Positions 15,094 to 20,933 of a DNA stretch of 64,000 nt are shown piece after piece. The notes below the pieces were generated by a model, which had not been told where the DNA came from, did not search any database, and saw only the letters and a list, made by a program, of their open reading frames with translations. The translations under genes and the position numbers were made by a program. The stretch is from a virus, in the IMG/VR virus record IMGVR_UViG_3300036985_006248, positions 62,001 through 126,000 of that record; one strand, 5' to 3'. The number at the start of each line of letters is the position of its first letter. Position 1 is the first letter of the stretch.

Positions 15094-15251
15094 TGTTCGT
15101 CCCGTGAGAACATCGCGGCAATCTCGTGACGGTCTTCGTCGTCGCGACACGCCTTGCAAACCGGCGCGCCGAAGCCTTCGTGCTCAATCAGGAGGGTCGC
15201 GGGTTCGTCAATGCAGCGGGAGCAAATGCAGTCGTAAGCGGTGTCGTTCAT
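15090..15251 (-). CDS. Small zinc-finger protein with leaderless-type start
   Basis: 53 residues, MNDTAYDCICSRCIDEPATL onward with a second pair VCKACRDDEDRH, so two CxxC pairs that could bind zinc. The ATG is 7 nt after a GATAAT box. It is coupled to the next gene by GTGA. Confidence 0.7.
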   Translation of the reverse strand: MNDTAYDCICSRCIDEPATLLIEHEGFGAPVCKACRDDEDRHEIAAMFSRDEQ

Positions 15252-15258
15252 GTGGGCT

Positions 15259-15287
15259 ATTATCTCACGGGAATGACTTTACGTCTA
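15259..15287 (-). promoter_or_regulatory. Leaderless-type promoter
   Basis: TAGACG, 17 bp, GATAAT, then 7 nt to the ATG of the zinc-finger gene. The upstream AGAATCATTCATGC and AAAGATG segments recur at sister sites. Confidence 0.75.
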
Positions 15288-15318
15288 CATCTTTCAGCAT
15301 GAATGATTCTTATACTCT

Positions 15319-15516
15319 TCAGTAGTCTGATTCGATGCGCTCACCATCGGTGCTGTAATCCGAGTTTACAAAGATGTCGGGGCGGTACTTCGCCAAACGC
15401 ATCGCCTTGCACTTTCCGCACACTCGCGCGACGGGAATCCCGCGAGCGTCGTTCACCCAGTAACTGCCGTCAAACTTAGTGTGGCGCTTGCAATCCGTCT
15501 CGGTCGTGTCGTTCAT
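15319..15516 (-). CDS. Small CxxC protein with leaderless-type start
   Basis: 65 residues starting MNDTTETDCKRHTKFDGSYW, with VCGKCKAMRLAKY giving one CxxC pair; C9 and H12 could complete a zinc site. The ATG is 7 nt after a GATACT box. It is a single-gene unit ending just before the next promoter. Confidence 0.65.
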   Translation of the reverse strand: MNDTTETDCKRHTKFDGSYWVNDARGIPVARVCGKCKAMRLAKYRPDIFVNSDYSTDGERIESDY

Positions 15517-15523
15517 GTGAGGT

Positions 15524-15552
15524 AGTATCTCATGGCCATGCTGTTATGACCA
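15524..15552 (-). promoter_or_regulatory. Leaderless-type promoter
   Basis: TGGTCA, 17 bp, GATACT, then 7 nt to the ATG. The -35 box is the weakest of the set. Confidence 0.55.
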
Positions 15553-15610
15553 GCTTTTTCTTCATGAAACGTTCTAACGTTCCCCCCGTCCACCTAGTAG
15601 ATTCTTTCAC

Positions 15611-15639
15611 TGGATATTCTTTTGTGGACCTGATATAAT
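15611..15639 (+). promoter_or_regulatory. Plus-strand promoter feeding a GAAA hairpin, copy 3
   Basis: TGGATA, 17 bp, TATAAT. The 20 bases upstream (TAGATTCTTTCACTGGATAT) are identical to copy 1. Confidence 0.5.
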
Positions 15640-15643
15640 AGTG

Positions 15644-15667
15644 CCAGCCGCGCGAAAGCGCGGCTGG
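15644..15667 (+). repeat. GAAA-capped hairpin repeat, copy 3
   Basis: Third identical 24-base hairpin, with GTCACCCCAGACC after it as in copy 2. It lies 33 bases past the last gene of the GP88-like operon on the minus strand. Confidence 0.8.
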
Positions 15668-15700
15668 GTCACCCCAGACCGCTCGTCACCATATCTTTTC

Positions 15701-15895
15701 TTATGTCACCCCATAGCGCAGCTTCAATGCCGCATCGTACATCTCAGAAAGAATATTAATACCTTCGTTGATTTGAATTTGTGTAGCTTCTGGATTCAAG
15801 GTGACATATGTTTTAATCAACGCGGAAATTTCTTTGATTTCGCTTTCACTCCATGGTCTATGAGGAACATTAATATAAACTTTTGATTCATTCAT
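15701..15895 (-). CDS. Unknown small helical protein
   Basis: 64 residues, MNESKVYINVPHRPWSESEI, followed by two helices (IKEISALIKTYVTL; EGINILSEMYDAALKL). It follows the GP88-like gene in the same operon. No family is recognised. Confidence 0.6.
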   Translation of the reverse strand: MNESKVYINVPHRPWSESEIKEISALIKTYVTLNPEATQIQINEGINILSEMYDAALKLRYGVT

Positions 15896-15949
15896 TTTAT
15901 TTGTTTTCCTTTGTTAGTCCCAAGTATCTCAGAGAGTGTTTTCAAGACG

Positions 15950-16615
15950 TCACGCGAAATAATCCTTCTGAGCGGGAGTCATTTTCTTGACGCCGTGATA
16001 AACCAGACCGATATTAACAACACCTTCGATTGCAGGCATATCGCTAACGTTTCCGTCTTCGTAGCCTGCGCTGATGCGGTCACTGTCAGTCGCAAAGATG
16101 CGCGCGTGAGATTGAGTCAGGTTAACCTTATCGTCAAACTTTCCACCAAGCGATTGCACGATGCGGAGATTTGCAGGTCGGTCAGTTTCAATGTCAAGGT
16201 GCAAACTCTTAGTGTAGGCATAAAAGGTTACATTAGGAGTGAAAAGGGCAATAGCCTTCCATGCGTTCAAGTAGTCTTGTGAGAAGAAATCGCCAGAGTC
16301 ATGGATACGGACAACATTATACCGCTTGCCAAGCTTCAAGAGGTCTTCAATTGCCATGCCAACGAAACCCATCGCCCCCACGGTGAGAAAGAGATTAAGA
16401 TTATGGTTTCGCGCATTGAAGACGCTTGCCATACCGTAACGACCTTGCTTAGCGTAGCAGACACCTCGGCAAGCGCCAGCACCGGGGCAAGTATTACCCA
16501 CCCCGTCAATCTTGAAGTCTGCCGGAATTCCGTAGCCCAGTACGCGCAGAGTTTCACCACCAGTCTTAACAAGCTTCGCGTTGCCTTCGGTCCATTTGAG
16601 GTTATAGGCGGTCAT
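15950..16615 (-). CDS. GP88-like protein (gene product 88 family)
   Basis: 221 residues. CPGAGACRGVCYAKQGRYGM matches the cysteine-rich core of the 'gene product 88' family known from mycobacteriophages and others; VVRIHDSGDFFSQDYLNAW and FYAYTKS are further conserved-looking blocks. Function in the family is unproven; the Cys arrangement could hold a metal or Fe-S centre. The start MTAYNLKWTEGNAK has an AAAGGAAAA site; a longer frame begins inside the promoter's -10 box and so cannot be used. Confidence 0.8.
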   Translation of the reverse strand: MTAYNLKWTEGNAKLVKTGGETLRVLGYGIPADFKIDGVGNTCPGAGACRGVCYAKQGRYGMASVFNARNHNLNLFLTVGAMGFVGMAIEDLLKLGKRYNVVRIHDSGDFFSQDYLNAWKAIALFTPNVTFYAYTKSLHLDIETDRPANLRIVQSLGGKFDDKVNLTQSHARIFATDSDRISAGYEDGNVSDMPAIEGVVNIGLVYHGVKKMTPAQKDYFA

Positions 16616-16664
16616 GGTTTTTTCCTTTGGTGTGGGTCTGTTTGTTTCCCTATCGACTTCACAC

Positions 16665-16693
16665 ATACTACACCCTACACGCCCACAGGTCTA
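16665..16693 (-). promoter_or_regulatory. Promoter of the GP88-like operon
   Basis: TAGACC, 17 bp, TAGTAT. Here a leader of about 40 nt with a ribosome binding site follows, so the same promoter type also drives leadered messages. Confidence 0.75.
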
Positions 16694-16778
16694 GCTTTTT
16701 TTGCATGAATGAATCTAATGTTGGGGCGGCTAGCATAAGAGCAGCTAATAGGTAAAGACTCTTGACAAAAGGATTCCG

Positions 16779-16807
16779 TTGACCTTTCTGTAAAGTCGTG
16801 CTACAAT
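16779..16807 (+). promoter_or_regulatory. Plus-strand promoter
   Basis: TTGACC, 17 bp, TACAAT on the plus strand in a gap between minus-strand genes. No plus-strand gene follows. A CCACAGTCACTGTGG hairpin lies about 35 nt downstream, so a small antisense RNA is possible. Confidence 0.5.
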
Positions 16808-16818
16808 GACAGTCAAGG

Positions 16819-17073
16819 TCAGAGCCAGACAACGGCACCACAGTCACTGTGGAATAACACGCATGATGACGTTTGTACTGTATCGTGCTTAATATCATAT
16901 GTCAGATACTTCCATCTGTTAGCATATACGTTTTTAAATACATCAGTGATTAGTGTGAGTGATACCGCTATCGCTTCCTCTGACTCTCCCAAGCTGGAGT
17001 CATAACAAAGCCTCCCAATGTACTTCCGGTAGAAGGCTTCGTCTTGTTCGTCGCCGTCTTGTTCGTCACTCAC
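16819..17073 (-). CDS. YIGKL-box small protein (paralogue subfamily 2)
   Basis: 84 residues. An acidic start (SDEQDGDEQDEAFYRKYIGR) leads into YIGRLCYDS, the box of the second paralogue subfamily, then AIAVSLTLI and YLTYDIKH strands. A GTG start overlapping the previous stop (GTGA) is preferred to an upstream ATG. Confidence 0.65.
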   Translation of the reverse strand: MSDEQDGDEQDEAFYRKYIGRLCYDSSLGESEEAIAVSLTLITDVFKNVYANRWKYLTYDIKHDTVQTSSCVLFHSDCGAVVWL

Positions 17074-17294
17074 AGGAAAGTAACTCCTTGCAACCAAAGG
17101 TCATCAGCTATGGTGTAATGGGTCGATCCATTTGTGAGCGAGTGATATATAAAATAAAATCTATGTTCCCCAAGAGTGGCACTCGGTTGCATACCGATAA
17201 TCATATACAAGGGCCACCGGGGTTGCCCAAGAACATCGATGAGGCGATGCTTATAAAACAGTTTGCCAATGTATTTCTTTAATACTTCTTGCAT
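17070..17294 (-). CDS. YIGKL-box small protein (paralogue subfamily 2)
   Basis: 74 residues, MQEVLKKYIGKLFYKHRL, LYMIIGMQ, YFIYHSLTNGS. First gene of a two-gene unit coupled by GTGA, with a TTGACA promoter upstream. It shares KYIG[RK]L[CF]Y with its partner. Confidence 0.65.
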   Translation of the reverse strand: MQEVLKKYIGKLFYKHRLIDVLGQPRWPLYMIIGMQPSATLGEHRFYFIYHSLTNGSTHYTIADDLWLQGVTFL

Positions 17295-17326
17295 ATGCCC
17301 TCATGTGTGCGCGCACGCCCACCCCT

Positions 17327-17355
17327 ACCCTAGCACGGTAGTACCACAGTGTCAA
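17327..17355 (-). promoter_or_regulatory. Promoter
   Basis: TTGACA, 17 bp, TAGGGT. A leader of about 30 nt with an alternating GC tract runs to the YIGKL-box gene pair. Confidence 0.6.
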
Positions 17356-17408
17356 CAGGATTCCCAGCCCCCGAAGGGGGGAATATTACATATATAAACA
17401 ACAAAATA

Positions 17409-17431
17409 CCGCCTTATATACTATAAGGCGG
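17409..17431 (-). terminator. Terminator hairpin
   Basis: CCGCCTTATA-TAC-TATAAGGCGG, a perfect 10-bp stem; on the minus strand a T-rich tract follows. A second hairpin (CCCCC-GAA-GGGGG) lies 40 bases further on. The 200-bp gap around them holds no gene. Confidence 0.75.
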
Positions 17432-17497
17432 CTGGCTATACCTATATTAATAGAGTTACAGTTTTTCATGACCCCCCCCTCCCACACTGGAAGGGCG

Positions 17498-17710
17498 TTA
17501 CCTACTGTGCCCTCCTAGTACCTTAAGATTGGTACCGGCCAACCAATACGGTGCGGTAGTGAATGGGCTATTAGCTGGAAGAATAAGATATGCATCTACC
17601 TTGTATCTGCACTGCAACACTGTAGCAACATAGTCAATGCACTCATCTAGTCTGCTTAACGTTAGAATCTTAACGAGGTCACCTTTTTTAATTGCTCGCT
17701 TCCCTGACAT
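17498..17710 (-). CDS. VGD-box-like small protein (KGDLV)
   Basis: 70 residues, RAIKKGDLVKILTLSRL, YVATVLQCRY, AYLILPANS. The box is KGDLV, and the KKGDLVKIL start is typical of KOW/SH3 proteins. It is followed by the terminator hairpins on its left. Confidence 0.65.
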   Translation of the reverse strand: MSGKRAIKKGDLVKILTLSRLDECIDYVATVLQCRYKVDAYLILPANSPFTTAPYWLAGTNLKVLGGHSR

Positions 17711-17742
17711 AGCTTTATCTCTCCACGTCCAATTGGTACAGA

Positions 17743-17928
17743 TTACGGAGGACTAATACAGCCAAGTCCTCTTCCAAGACAGTAGATGAGCATCATCAGG
17801 GGAAGTAAGAGCAGGCCATTACCGCCTGAACCTGTATCGCTTGTGCTAGCACCTAGGGGTCGAGTACAGAAGGGACAGATATAAGCACTAAACGGAATCG
17901 AGCTACCACACTTCAAGCAGGTTTTCAA
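17743..17928 (-). CDS. Zinc-ribbon protein with membrane anchor
   Basis: 61 residues. CLKCGSSIPFSAYICPFC is a double-CxxC zinc ribbon, followed by a Gly/Ser linker and a hydrophobic segment (LLLLPLMMLIYCLG) that would anchor it in the membrane. It resembles host-type 'zinc-ribbon plus TM' proteins. Partner unknown. Confidence 0.7.
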   Translation of the reverse strand: MKTCLKCGSSIPFSAYICPFCTRPLGASTSDTGSGGNGLLLLPLMMLIYCLGRGLGCISPP

Positions 17929-17956
17929 AGCTTTCTCCTTCAGGGTTAGTTACATA

Positions 17957-18208
17957 CTATTCTAGTTCTGCCCGAAAGTCAAGGTAGTTTTTTCGGTAAA
18001 CCATGATGCGGGTATTAAAGACGGTACCAATGCTTTCCACGGCGAGTGGCGGTGGACAGCCTGTAATCCAATGAACGTTGTGGCTGCCTTTGAAATCATA
18101 GGAGTTTGGTTGAATGACCATTCCAATATCTCCATAATGATTTCTGATAAGCATGCCAAGGGTGACTTGTTTGCCCGCTTCTTCATCAACAGTCGAAGTC
18201 TTATGCAT
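17957..18208 (-). CDS. VGD-box-like small protein with leaderless-type start
   Basis: 83 residues, VTLGMLIRNHYGDIGMVIQP, HNVHWITGC, MVYRKNYLDFRAELE. The strand order and terminal YR.NYLDFR helix match the paralogues, with LGMLI in place of VGDLV. The ATG lies 7 nt after a TACTAT box. Confidence 0.65.
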   Translation of the reverse strand: MHKTSTVDEEAGKQVTLGMLIRNHYGDIGMVIQPNSYDFKGSHNVHWITGCPPPLAVESIGTVFNTRIMVYRKNYLDFRAELE

Positions 18209-18215
18209 AGAACCG

Positions 18216-18243
18216 ATAGTAGCATGCCTCTGGCGGAAGTCAA
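18216..18243 (-). promoter_or_regulatory. Leaderless-type promoter
   Basis: TTGACT, 16 bp, TACTAT, then CGGTTCT and ATG. It sits between the last tRNA gene and the protein gene. Confidence 0.65.
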
Positions 18244-18251
18244 GAAAAAAG

Positions 18252-18324
18252 CAGAGGCACTAGGGCTTGAACCTAGAACATCCAGATTCAAAGTCTGGCG
18301 CTCTACCAATTGAGCTATGCCTCT
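18252..18324 (-). tRNA. tRNA-Gln (TTG)
   Basis: Acceptor AGAGGCA/TGCCTCT, D-arm AGCTCAATTGGTAGAGC, anticodon loop CTTTGAA, normal T-arm with GTTCAAG. No encoded CCA. A T-run follows on the minus strand. Confidence 0.92.
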
Positions 18325-18333
18325 ATACTACCG

Positions 18334-18450
18334 TAACATGGCGGGGAATTGAACCCTGCTATAAGGGCGTTACTCGGAATCTACTCGGAGCTTTGCACTC
18401 CAATTATCCACCCTCATTCACCAGACCTGTGATTCCCATACAGCATGTTA
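18334..18450 (-). tRNA. Atypical 117-nt tRNA-like gene, possibly Cys (GCA)
   Basis: A 7-bp acceptor (TAACATG/CATGTTA) and a T-arm around GGTTCAATTCC are clear, but the body is about 40 nt too long. A GGAG-TGCAAAG-CTCC hairpin could be the anticodon arm; GCA (Cys) is the best guess, though the loop is out of register by one base. TACTCGGA is tandemly repeated in the variable region. It may be a degenerate or intervening-sequence-bearing tRNA. Confidence 0.45.
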
Positions 18451-18454
18451 CGTG

Positions 18455-18525
18455 AGCGATGCATCGGTTTCGAACCGATAATATCAACTTGGAAGGATGA
18501 TGTGTTACCGTTACACTAGCATCGC
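18455..18525 (-). tRNA. tRNA-Gly (TCC)
   Basis: Acceptor GCGATGC/GCATCGC, anticodon loop CTTCCAA, T-arm ATCGGTTCGAAACCGAT. One mismatch in the anticodon stem. Confidence 0.88.
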
Positions 18526-18585
18526 CTATCTTTTGCGCCTATCGTCTTTTTTATGGCATCTGAGTTAATTCCGCATATACACTTG

Positions 18586-18665
18586 TGGGCAAGGTGGGAA
18601 TTGAACCCACAATGCTTGCGCGGCGCATTTTGAGTGCGCTAGATTTACCGTTTTCCTACTTGCCC
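18586..18665 (-). tRNA. tRNA-Leu (CAA)
   Basis: Acceptor GGGCAAG/CTTGCCC, anticodon stem GCGCA/TGCGC with loop CTCAAAA, T-arm GTGGGTTCAATTCCCAC, and an extended variable region as expected for Leu. Confidence 0.87.
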
Positions 18666-18744
18666 ATGTTTCTTAATCGATTAATCCTTATATATATGAG
18701 GTGTTCCAGTTGTTCCATGGAAAGATGCTTAATTGTCATATTTG

Positions 18745-18818
18745 TAGCAGCGGCGGGATTCGAACCCGCACTGTAGAGATTTTAAGTCTCCTGCCTCCTG
18801 CCTTTGGGCTACGCTGCC
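18745..18818 (-). tRNA. tRNA-Leu (TAA), class I body
   Basis: Acceptor GGCAGCG/CGCTGCT, anticodon stem GGAGA/TCTCT with loop CTTAAAA, T-arm GCGGGTTCGAATCCCGC. The variable loop is short, which is unusual for Leu. It would read UUA. Confidence 0.85.
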
Positions 18819-18834
18819 TTCTCTGTCTCTACTC

Positions 18835-18863
18835 ATTCTACACTGCTTTTGATTCTACGTCTA
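18835..18863 (-). promoter_or_regulatory. Internal tRNA-cluster promoter
   Basis: TAGACG, 17 bp, TAGAAT, upstream of tRNA-Leu (TAA). It has the same TNGACG -35 form as the leaderless promoters. Confidence 0.65.
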
Positions 18864-18873
18864 CAACTATTTG

Positions 18874-18945
18874 TGCCCTCAGAGAGATTCGAACCCCCGA
18901 CCTACGGTTTACAAAACCGTTGCACTACCGCTGTGCTATAAGGGC
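18874..18945 (-). tRNA. tRNA-Thr (TGT)
   Basis: Acceptor GCCCTTA/TGAGGGC with one wobble pair, anticodon stem ACGGT/ACCGT with loop TTTGTAA, T-arm with GGGTTCGAATC. Confidence 0.9.
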
Positions 18946-18957
18946 GTACTGATTTCA

Positions 18958-19227
18958 TCACAACAACTTCCTTGCATCATATTGACAGACGTAGTATTTA
19001 TCCACTTCTCCATTCCAATCATTCCCATCGGCAGTATAAAAAGCGTGCCGTCCGAGGCGGCTATTGTACCACCAAACAATAAAGCTGTTAGCCTTTCTTA
19101 TTGTTACTATCCCAAACCCCCAACGCTCATCATAAAGCAGCCTGCCGACGTATTGGTTATTTGCCATGTTTCCTTTAGGGTTTGGGCGTCCAACCAAATC
19201 ACCGACTGAGTGAACACTCTTTTTCAT
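18958..19227 (-). CDS. Small protein with both VGDLV and YVGRL boxes
   Basis: 89 residues. MKKSVHSVGDLVGRPNPKGN is followed by NNQYVGRLLYDERWGFGIVT, so both subfamily boxes appear in series, then FIVWWYNS. Starting at MANNQYVG (AAAGGA site) would give a 69-residue protein of subfamily 2 only. It overlaps the previous gene by 29 bp and lies inside the tRNA cluster. Confidence 0.6.
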   Translation of the reverse strand: MKKSVHSVGDLVGRPNPKGNMANNQYVGRLLYDERWGFGIVTIRKANSFIVWWYNSRLGRHAFYTADGNDWNGEVDKYYVCQYDARKLL

Positions 19228-19423
19228 CTGTGTCCCTCGCAAGAAGATTCAAGATGTTTTCCTTGAACAATTCAATATTACTACAACGATAGTTCCTTAT
19301 GACTTGCCCATCGTTCCATTCTATAGTGTATACCCATATTCCACAGTCTTCCTTGACATCTGTGAGGATGCCCGTCTCGCCGTAGTGCGTCATCATCAGG
19401 TCGCCAACATAATGAATCGCCAT
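19199..19423 (-). CDS. VGD-box paralogue inside the tRNA cluster
   Basis: 74 residues, MAIHYVGDLMMTHYGETGIL, YTIEWNDGQ, then a C-terminal helix (IELFKENILNLLARD). Box, second-strand GIL and IEW positions are all conserved. Confidence 0.7.
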   Translation of the reverse strand: MAIHYVGDLMMTHYGETGILTDVKEDCGIWVYTIEWNDGQVIRNYRCSNIELFKENILNLLARDTDEKECSLSR

Positions 19424-19459
19424 AGACTCATCCTATCATCGATTGTAGCTACCGTCAAG

Positions 19460-19535
19460 CGCATCCGGCAGGGGTCGAACCTGCATGGGTCCAATTAGCT
19501 TTCTCTCGCTTAGAAGGCGAGCGGCATACGGATGC
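19460..19535 (-). tRNA. tRNA-Arg (TCT), apparently lacking a D-arm
   Basis: Acceptor GCATCCG/CGGATGC and T-arm GCAGGTTCGACCCCTGC are good. The anticodon arm CTCGC-CTTCTAA-GCGAG begins only seven bases after the acceptor, leaving no room for a D-arm, and 20 bases with AGCTAATTGGACC lie in the variable position. Total length is normal. Confidence 0.6.
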
Positions 19536-19541
19536 ATTTAG

Positions 19542-19612
19542 TGACCCTAAGCGGTATCGATCCGCTGTTCAAGCCTTGAAAGGGCTTTGTTCTACCATTA
19601 AACTATAGGGCC
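19542..19612 (-). tRNA. tRNA-Glu (TTC)
   Basis: Acceptor GGCCCTA/TAGGGTC (one wobble), anticodon stem AAGCC/GGCTT with loop CTTTCAA, T-arm GCGGATCGATACCGC. Its 5' end overlaps the stop of the adjacent small gene. Confidence 0.88.
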
Positions 19613-19807
19613 AATTCTCTTTTTCAGCTTTTGATAATCATTGATGTACAACTGCATGCTCCGCTGGGTCATATAAACAATTCTTCCGGTATTCCACTCT
19701 ATGTCCCAATCATCATGTTCGTAATCATTACTGTTGTTCCAATTGTGTTTTCTAATGACCATGCCAACTTTACCAGAGAATACATCAAACAACATTGTTC
19801 CAATCAT
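19598..19807 (-). CDS. YIGKL-like small protein wedged between tRNAs
   Basis: 69 residues, MIGTMLFDVFSGKVGMVIRK, DIEWNTGRI, terminal helix YINDYQKLKKRI. The GTMLF..GKVGMVI and IEW strands fit the paralogues. It starts two bases after tRNA-Lys (CTT) and its end overlaps tRNA-Glu by 15 bases; an ATG four codons in is an alternative start. Confidence 0.6.
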   Translation of the reverse strand: MIGTMLFDVFSGKVGMVIRKHNWNNSNDYEHDDWDIEWNTGRIVYMTQRSMQLYINDYQKLKKRIGPIV

Positions 19808-19808
19808 A

Positions 19809-19880
19809 TGGGTTGTCTGGGAATCGAACCCAGTTCTATCGATTAAGAGCCGATTGCTTCACCACATAAGCTTACAACCC
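19809..19880 (-). tRNA. tRNA-Lys (CTT)
   Basis: Acceptor GGGTTGT/ACAACCC, anticodon stem ATCGG/TCGAT with loop CTCTTAA, T-arm CTGGGTTCGATTCCCAG. Confidence 0.9.
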
Positions 19881-19899
19881 AAAACCGTATTGTCCATAA

Positions 19900-19986
19900 C
19901 GGAGTGAGGTGGATTTGAACCACCGATACTATTTCTAGTATGCAGATTTAGCAAACCTGTGCCTTAAGCCCCTCGGCCATCACTCC
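19900..19986 (-). tRNA. tRNA-Ser (GCT)
   Basis: Acceptor GGAGTGA/TCACTCC, anticodon stem CAGGT/ATCTG with loop TTGCTAA, a long variable arm (ATACTAGAAATAGTAT) and T-arm GGTGGTTCAAATCCACC. Confidence 0.9.
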
Positions 19987-19987
19987 A

Positions 19988-20026
19988 ACTAATGCAGTGC
20001 CGCTCTATCTTTTAAGCTACTCCCCC
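19988..20026 (-). pseudogene. tRNA 5'-half remnant
   Basis: GGGGGAGTAGCTTAAAAGAT followed by AGAGCGGCACTGCATTAG looks like acceptor, D-arm and the start of an anticodon arm, then stops against tRNA-Ser. No T-arm or 3' acceptor strand follows, so it is probably a decayed tRNA. Confidence 0.55.
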
Positions 20027-20077
20027 TTAGTCGTTTCTAATACCGTTCACATCTTCGGTTTATACTGCTAAAAATGG

Positions 20078-20151
20078 TAGGGGATGTGGGATTCAAACCC
20101 ACGATCTTTCGCTCCCAAAGCGAACGCGATATCAGGCTTCGCTAATCCCCT
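20078..20151 (-). tRNA. tRNA-Pro (TGG)
   Basis: Acceptor AGGGGAT/ATCCCCT, anticodon stem TTCGC/GCGAA with loop TTTGGGA, T-arm GTGGGTTTGAATCCCAC. Confidence 0.9.
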
Positions 20152-20171
20152 ATATTATCAAACACTTAATG

Positions 20172-20243
20172 CTCCCAAGGTAAGATTCGAACTTACATAT
20201 TCAAAGTTAACAGCTTTGTCCTTTACCGTTAAGGTACTTGGGA
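20172..20243 (-). tRNA. tRNA-Asn (GTT)
   Basis: Acceptor TCCCAAG/CTTGGGA, anticodon stem CAAAG/CTTTG with loop CTGTTAA, T-arm GTAAGTTCGAATCTTAC. Confidence 0.9.
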
Positions 20244-20411
20244 ATACAACAACAAAAATGACCTGAAAACTGGACTAGCATATCCTGCGATAACCTCGTC
20301 ACTCAAGCGCGCGGTGACCATGCGGTCGGGCGCTCTCAAGACAACAAGGTTCATGTATTCAGGACACCTTACCAGCTTTCTAAGGTGGGTGTGATCGGCA
20401 CCGCTTATTAG
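20244..20411. other. Gap in tRNA cluster, no clear gene
   Basis: About 170 bases without a tRNA. A 41-codon frame beginning MNLVVLRAPDRMVTARLSDE can be read on the minus strand, but its end overlaps tRNA-Asn and it has no good ribosome binding site, so I do not call it. Confidence 0.4.
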
Positions 20412-20498
20412 TGGGAGTGAAGGGAATCGAACCCCCTTATGCTTATTAGGCACGTCAGGTTTACAGCCTGATGTTCAGTCCAGTAGAACATCACTCCC
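20412..20498 (-). tRNA. tRNA-Tyr (GTA)
   Basis: Acceptor GGGAGTG/CACTCCC, anticodon stem CAGG/CCTG with loop CTGTAAA, a long variable arm and T-arm AGGGGGTTCGATTCCCTT. Confidence 0.9.
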
Positions 20499-20558
20499 AT
20501 TATAAGATGTTTTTTTAATCTATTCAGTTTTCAAGTTGTCAAAGAACAAGCTATACTG

Positions 20559-20631
20559 TGGAACCTGTGGGAATCGAACCCACAACCTACTGATTAAAAG
20601 TCAGTTGCTCTGCCAATTGAGCTAAGGATCC
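20559..20631 (-). tRNA. tRNA-Lys (TTT)
   Basis: Acceptor GGATCCT/AGGTTCC with one mismatch, D-arm AGCTCAATTGGCAGAGC, anticodon stem ACTGA/TCAGT with loop CTTTTAA, T-arm TGTGGGTTCGATTCCCACA. Confidence 0.9.
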
Positions 20632-20640
20632 ATACAACAT

Positions 20641-20714
20641 TTGCAGGGGTGGGATTTGAACCCACAACGGGGAGATTATGAGCCTCCTGAACTACCGGAT
20701 TGTTCTACCCTGCG
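20641..20714 (-). tRNA. tRNA-Met (CAT), initiator-like acceptor
   Basis: Acceptor CGCAGGG/CCCTGCA leaves C1 opposite A72, the mismatch typical of bacterial initiator tRNA. Anticodon loop CTCATAA, T-arm GTGGGTTCAAATCCCAC. The anticodon stem lacks three consecutive G-C pairs, so initiator identity is uncertain. Confidence 0.85.
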
Positions 20715-20728
20715 TTAATATTTAATTA

Positions 20729-20814
20729 TCGGCTCGCTAGGGATCGAACCTAGTCTGGACCCCAATCTAGGGTAAGGAAATTATAAGTCTCCCCCGCGTC
20801 CAACGCCCGAGCCG
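20729..20814 (-). tRNA. tRNA with TAT anticodon (Ile), class II body
   Basis: Acceptor CGGCTCG/CGAGCCG, anticodon stem GGAGA/TTTCC with loop CTTATAA, T-arm CTAGGTTCGATCCCTAG. A long variable arm and the TTGGACGCG D-region look like tRNA-Leu, and the discriminator is A. First gene of the cluster. Confidence 0.78.
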
Positions 20815-20847
20815 TTTTGTTTCTTGCTACTCACTGCTTCTTCATCA

Positions 20848-20876
20848 ATACTACACCCGTTTCGCTTCTACGTCTA
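20848..20876 (-). promoter_or_regulatory. tRNA-cluster promoter (proximal)
   Basis: TAGACG, 17 bp, TAGTAT, about 30 bases upstream of the first tRNA. Confidence 0.7.
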
Positions 20877-20933
20877 CCACTTTCTTCACTTTCTTTTTCT
20901 ATTCTTTTGTGTAAAGCAACTGTACAGGCGGCT

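Noticed and set aside
18334-18450. Group I intron in a tRNA
   Set aside because: The extra length is only about 40 nt, far too short for such an intron, and the extra bases lie outside the anticodon loop.
18745-18818. Suppressor tRNA reading stop codons
   Set aside because: The anticodon is TAA, which reads UUA (Leu) and not a stop codon. All stops seem to be used normally in the window.
20229-20453. 74-codon frame on the minus strand inside the tRNA cluster
   Set aside because: Both ends overlap tRNA genes and there is no ribosome binding site. A shorter 41-codon version remains possible but unsupported.
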